The translations under genes were made by a program, and so were the position numbers. DNA of 9,150 nucleotides from the NCBI GenBank assembly GCA_002747735.1, contig PDQE01000006.1:1-9150 (forward strand). Reading direction: 5' to 3'. Of this stretch, positions 6,848 to 9,150 are shown one piece after another. The notes below the pieces were generated by a model. That model searched no databases. It was not told the DNA's origin and worked only from the letters and a program-made list of their open reading frames with translations. This DNA comes from Flavobacteriales bacterium (GTDB taxonomy: Bacteria > Bacteroidota > Bacteroidia > Flavobacteriales > Flavobacteriaceae). Positions within the stretch are counted from its first letter, which is position 1. Each line of letters opens with the position of its first letter.

Positions 6848-6940
6848 ATGAAGAAATATCAAGATATTTCAAAGTTTTTTAAGTGCAAAGATGAGGTGTT
6901 ATATACGTTTCTTGTTAAGACTTTCTTCTTTTTGCCATAA
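6848..6940 (+). pseudogene. Truncated transposase N-terminus (30 codons)
   Basis: The frame begins ATG AAG AAA TAT CAA (MKKYQDISKFFKCKDEV...) and ends with TAA after LVKTFFFLP. Its first nine codons are identical to those at 9124-9150, where the frame runs off the window. Position just inside the terminal repeat, the promoter before it and duplication elsewhere all argue for a transposase start cut short by an internal deletion. The residues loosely recall the first helix of IS4-like Bacteroidetes transposases, but 30 residues do not settle the family. A longer frame from a GTG at 6740 starts outside the element and is not meaningful. Confidence 0.55.
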
Positions 6941-7056
6941 ATTTCCCGAAATCTTCTGGTAATATCTCGATATTACTCGAAAATTTCATAAAATTTCTAA
7001 TCAAAAATAAAGAAAGTTGTGGTCACAATATTAATCGAATTCAGGTGTTTTTATTC

Positions 7057-7113
7057 TTAAAAAATAAAAAGCCCTCCTACGTATTTTCCCTCTGGAAAAA
7101 ACTTTGGAAGGCT
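7057..7113 (-). terminator. Intrinsic terminator of ssrA
   Basis: On the minus strand AGCCTTCC (7113-7106) pairs with GGAGGGCT (7077-7070), 8 bp with one G-U, followed by TTTTTATTTTTT. Within the 28-base loop a second hairpin forms (7084-7089 with 7094-7099, loop CTCT). It begins 6 nt after the mature end of tmRNA. Confidence 0.85.
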
Positions 7114-7119
7114 AAAAAG

Positions 7120-7512
7120 TGGAGATGGAGGGATTCGAACCCTCGTCCAAACAAGCAACTAAACCGCTTTCTACATGTTTAGTTTTTAATTTATTGTCGG
7201 TTACAAGCTGGCTAAAAACAACCTACCAGTAACTTAGCTTCTTAAATTTCAAAACCGCACCAAAGCCAAACGGTTTCTAGGTCAACTTTTACGATGCCTC
7301 TATACTGACTGCCGTTAACCAAGGCTTTCAAGAGACATTTAGCTTTCCCGCCTTGCGGGACTAGGCCATAATCTTACTGTAAGATTATTAGGCAGCTAAA
7401 GCGTAGTTATTCTCGCCGTTTATTATAAGCGAAATAGCGTTTTAGGAGTGCAATTTCATCGCTCCACATGCTTACGGATTAACTGATCTTGCTGTCAAAA
7501 CCGGTCATCCCC
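7120..7512 (-). ncRNA. ssrA: tmRNA (transfer-messenger RNA)
   Basis: This RNA of about 393 nt rescues stalled ribosomes. The 5' end GGGGATG (7512-7506) pairs with CATCTCC (7127-7121) as a 7-bp acceptor stem with one G-U, leaving A at 7120 as the discriminator. CCA is not encoded (the next bases are CTT) and must be added by the nucleotidyltransferase. The T-arm (GAGGG TTCGAAT CCCTC, 7144-7128) adjoins it. The tag frame reads GENNYALAA (7417-7391) and then TAA TAA, the Bacteroidetes type, with GGC as the resume codon. Just beyond the tag lie a 9-bp hairpin (7387-7369) and a pseudoknot-type stem (TCCCGC/GCGGGA, 7360-7346). It is a single-piece tmRNA with its own promoter and terminator. Confidence 0.97.
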
Positions 7513-7531
7513 CAAAAAATAAAGAACCATA

Positions 7532-7539
7532 CAAAATTA
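7532..7539 (-). promoter_or_regulatory. Candidate -7 element of ssrA
   Basis: The minus-strand bases TAATTTTG match TAnnTTTG exactly and lie 20 bases before the mature tmRNA 5' end. This gives a start near 7525 and a short 5' leader to be removed. The upstream DNA is AT-rich with only a poly-T run near the -33 position. Confidence 0.6.
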
Positions 7540-7564
7540 CACAATGTTTTTTAATTTTAAAAAA

Positions 7565-7595
7565 CTTGTAATTATGCAGTTTTCACTATAAATTG
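7565..7595 (+). promoter_or_regulatory. Candidate promoter of the saccharopine-type dehydrogenase gene
   Basis: CTTG (7565-7568) and TAAATTG (7589-7595) stand 20 bases apart, close to the Bacteroidetes TTTG/TAnnTTTG pair but with an incomplete -7 box. It is placed 29 bases before the ATG at 7625 and diverges from the ssrA promoter. Confidence 0.35.
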
Positions 7596-7624
7596 CTTCA
7601 AATTTTATACCAAAATATAAAGAC

Positions 7625-8830
7625 ATGACAATAGCTGTAATAAATGAAAAAAAAACACCTCCAGATAAACGAGTAGTACTTTCGCCTAATGCTTGTAAAA
7701 ATTTATTAAAAAAATACCCAAAGCTAAAAATAAAAATTGAACCATCAGATATTAGAGTTTTTACCAATCAGGAATATAGAGATGTCGGTATTCCGGTTAC
7801 AGATAACTTGTCTGATTGTGAAGTTTTTCTTGGTGTTAAAGAAGTGCCTATTTCGGAATTGGTGCCCAATAAAAAATACTTTTTCTTTTCTCATACCATA
7901 AAAAAACAACCTTATAACAGGGATTTGCTCCGGGCTATTTTAGAAAAAAACATAATACTCTATGATCATGAAACTATTGTTAATAAAAACGAACATCGAT
8001 TGATAGGTTTTGGAAGATATGCTGGTATTGTGGGGGCTTATAATGGTATTAGGGCTTTTGGGCTTAAATTTAGCCTGTTTGAATTACCCAAAGCAGAACA
8101 ACTGAAAGATAAAAACGATCTGATTCAACACCTTCAAAAAATTAGCTTACCAAAAATAAAAATAGTACTTACAGGAAAAGGCAGGGTAGGCCGTGGAGCA
8201 AACGAAATACTATCTGCTATGGGCATAAAAAAAGTTACTGCAAAAGATTTTTTAAGCAATAACTATAAACAACCTGTTTATACACAATTGGAAGTAATGG
8301 ATTACAATCAAAGAAAAGATGGAAAAAGAGGAAGTAAACAAGATTTTTTTGATCATCCGGATGAATATAAAAGTACTTTTATGCGATTTTCTAAAGAGGC
8401 AGACGTATTTATCGCAGGGCATTATTGGGATGAAAATGCTCCGTATCTGTTTACTCGTGAAGATGCTAAACATCCTGATTTTAACCTGAGTGTAGTGGCT
8501 GATATTAGTTGCGATATAGATGGGCCGGTGGCTACTACCATACGCCCTTCTACCATTGACAGCCCCATTTACGGCTATAATCCGGAAACCGAAACCGAAA
8601 CCGATTTTACCGCTGAGAATGCTATTGCTGTAATGGCTGTGGATAACCTTCCTTGTGAATTGCCCAGAGATGCTTCGGTAGGTTTTGGAAAAGCATTTAC
8701 AGAACATGTTATTGGTGCATTTTTTAATGGAGACAAGGATGGTATTCTGCAAAGGGCAAAAATTACTGAGAACGGAAAACTTACCCCACGCTTCAGCTAT
8801 TTACAAAATTATGTTGATGGAAAAGAATGA
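7625..8830 (+). CDS. Saccharopine dehydrogenase / lysine-ketoglutarate reductase-type enzyme (AlaDH/PNT superfamily)
   Basis: This 401-residue NAD(P)-dependent cytosolic enzyme is expected to join or split lysine and 2-oxoglutarate through saccharopine. Residues 1-135 are the AlaDH/PNT N-terminal domain (GVKEVP at 70-75, FFSHTIKKQ at 87-95, GFGRYAGIVGAYNGIRAFG at 128-146). That stretch resembles the lysine-ketoglutarate reductase half of animal and plant LKR/SDH more than true alanine dehydrogenase. Residues 178-295 form the Rossmann domain with GKGRVGRGA (184-192). The C-terminal part has VADISCDIDGP (291-301), TIDSPIYGY and AVDNLPCELPRDAS (338-351), again shared with LKR and yeast Lys1. Similar genes are often labelled alanine dehydrogenase, which I think is wrong here. 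Reaction direction and cofactor (NAD or NADP) are not decided. Its end overlaps the DUF3820 gene. Confidence 0.85.
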   Translation: MTIAVINEKKTPPDKRVVLSPNACKNLLKKYPKLKIKIEPSDIRVFTNQEYRDVGIPVTDNLSDCEVFLGVKEVPISELVPNKKYFFFSHTIKKQPYNRDLLRAILEKNIILYDHETIVNKNEHRLIGFGRYAGIVGAYNGIRAFGLKFSLFELPKAEQLKDKNDLIQHLQKISLPKIKIVLTGKGRVGRGANEILSAMGIKKVTAKDFLSNNYKQPVYTQLEVMDYNQRKDGKRGSKQDFFDHPDEYKSTFMRFSKEADVFIAGHYWDENAPYLFTREDAKHPDFNLSVVADISCDIDGPVATTIRPSTIDSPIYGYNPETETETDFTAENAIAVMAVDNLPCELPRDASVGFGKAFTEHVIGAFFNGDKDGILQRAKITENGKLTPRFSYLQNYVDGKE

Positions 8831-9056
8831 GGATTTTGAACAACAAAACAAAAAATTTTTAATAGATACCGCCAACATGAAAATGCCTTTTGGGAAATAC
8901 AAAGGAACTTACCTTATGGATATTCCCGAACACTACATTGTTTGGTACCATAGAAAAGGCTTTCCCAAAGGAAAATTAGGCCGGATGCTCACCCTTGTGT
9001 ATGAATTAAAATTAAATGGGTTAGAAGAAATTTTGAGAAAACTGAGAAATACTTAA
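8811..9056 (+). CDS. DUF3820 / QSregVF_b family protein
   Basis: This 81-residue cytosolic protein carries the family signature MPFGKYKG (25-32), then a DIPEHYIVWYHRKGFPKGKLG run (by position 37-57) and a C-terminal helix (LVYELKLNGLEEILRKL). The family is known as putative quorum-sensing-regulated virulence factor, a name taken from Pseudomonas; its biochemical role is not established and no link to quorum sensing is implied here. The frame opens at ATG 8811 or at a second ATG at 8817; both lie inside the dehydrogenase gene, overlapping it by 20 or 14 nt, so translational coupling is likely. A longer reading from 8685 would only be the out-of-frame inside of the dehydrogenase gene. Four bases after its stop an insertion-sequence head begins, so no terminator of its own remains in view. 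Confidence 0.85.
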   Translation: MLMEKNEDFEQQNKKFLIDTANMKMPFGKYKGTYLMDIPEHYIVWYHRKGFPKGKLGRMLTLVYELKLNGLEEILRKLRNT

Positions 9057-9060
9057 AAAC

Positions 9061-9150
9061 CTGAATTCGGTTAATCTTGTTTTCACAGAACGTATAGAAT
9101 ACTTTAGATTTGTACTTAAAAGCATGAAGAAATATCAAGATATTTCAAAG
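9061..9150 (+). mobile_element. Left end of an insertion sequence, cut by the window edge
   Basis: These 90 bp match 6785-6874 at 88 positions. They begin at the same CTGA edge and carry the terminal repeat, the TAGATTTG promoter box (9105-9112) and the start of the putative transposase (ATG at 9124, MKKYQDISK, still open at 9150). Here the outer base before CTGA is C, as at the right end of the 260-bp element, so the terminal repeat may be one base longer than in the small copy. Whether this copy is full length cannot be seen. Confidence 0.7.
9124..9150 (+). CDS. Putative transposase, N-terminal fragment (partial, runs off the window)
   Basis: Only nine codons (MKKYQDISK) are in view, identical to the start of the truncated frame at 6848. 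The call rests on the position inside the repeated element, 63 bp from its left edge and 11 bp after the -7 box, not on any domain. Confidence 0.45.

Larger units (their letters stand above)
6785..7044 (+). mobile_element. 260-bp MITE-like element, deletion derivative of an insertion sequence
   Basis: The left end (6785, CTGAGTTCGGTTAAT) and the right end, read inward on the minus strand (7044, CTGAATTCGATTAAT), form terminal inverted repeats. Over the first 20 bases they agree at 17 positions. The left 90 bp (6785-6874) recur at 9061-9150 with only two mismatches, which proves a repeated unit with a sharp left edge at CTGA. Inside are a promoter (6829-6836), 30 codons of a putative transposase N-terminus (6848-6940) and then about 100 bp of non-coding right end. 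This is what an internal deletion of a full insertion sequence would leave. I see no target-site duplication. It ends 12 bp from the ssrA terminator's U-tract. Confidence 0.75.

Noticed and set aside
6740..6940. 66-codon frame starting at GTG 6740
   Set aside because: It begins outside the terminal-repeat element and crosses its edge at 6785. Only the part from ATG 6848 is shared with the second copy.
7121..7144. A tRNA gene suggested by the TTCGAAT T-arm and acceptor-like end
   Set aside because: No D-arm or anticodon arm lies next to it. The partner acceptor strand is 380 bases away with a tag frame between, so it is the tmRNA.
8252..8752. 166-codon frame on the minus strand within the dehydrogenase gene
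   Set aside because: The plus-strand product has conserved motifs throughout this stretch, while the minus-strand translation has none.

Overview
The window looks like a low-GC member of the Bacteroidetes, most probably Flavobacteriia. Four things point there: several promoters fit the Bacteroidetes -7 element TAnnTTTG; starts are preceded by A/T-rich stretches rather than Shine-Dalgarno sites; the tmRNA tag reads GENNYALAA and its CCA tail is not encoded; and the gene content (deoxynucleoside kinase, short-form homogentisate dioxygenase, exported PepSY-like protein) suits the group.

Layout. 3-1467 (minus): a secreted propeller-like protein followed by a deoxynucleoside kinase, probably one operon. 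1573-3396 (plus): a CPA1-type cation/proton antiporter with a C-terminal TrkA-N (RCK) domain, divergent from that operon. A strong bidirectional terminator at 3505-3534 separates it from a convergent exported PepSY-like protein (3560-3880, minus). 4105-5596 (plus): hmgA and a small exported protein 10 nt behind it, ending in a terminator-like hairpin. 7120-7512 (minus): ssrA (tmRNA) with its own promoter and terminator. 7625-9056 (plus): a lysine-ketoglutarate reductase/saccharopine dehydrogenase-type enzyme overlapped by a DUF3820 (QSregVF_b) gene.

The stretch 5597-7056, between the hmgA terminator and the ssrA terminator, is a very AT-rich accessory segment. It holds (i) a 131-bp element bounded by perfect 21-bp inverted repeats, (ii) an unrecognised membrane-anchored protein gene (5932-6492), (iii) a promoter plus a 13-bp perfect hairpin that may be the decayed head of an insertion sequence, and (iv) a 260-bp element with terminal inverted repeats that carries the first 30 codons of a putative transposase. 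The first 90 bp of that small element recur with two mismatches at 9061-9150, 4 nt after the last gene, and run off the window. This is best read as a MITE-like deletion derivative beside the head of a longer copy of the same insertion sequence.

Core genes: HmgA opens the ring of homogentisate in tyrosine/phenylalanine breakdown, the saccharopine-type enzyme acts in lysine metabolism, the kinase salvages deoxynucleosides, the antiporter handles cation/pH balance, and tmRNA rescues stalled ribosomes. They do not form one pathway. I found no convincing new multi-gene system. The novelty lies in the repeat-rich accessory segment downstream of ssrA and its orphan gene.
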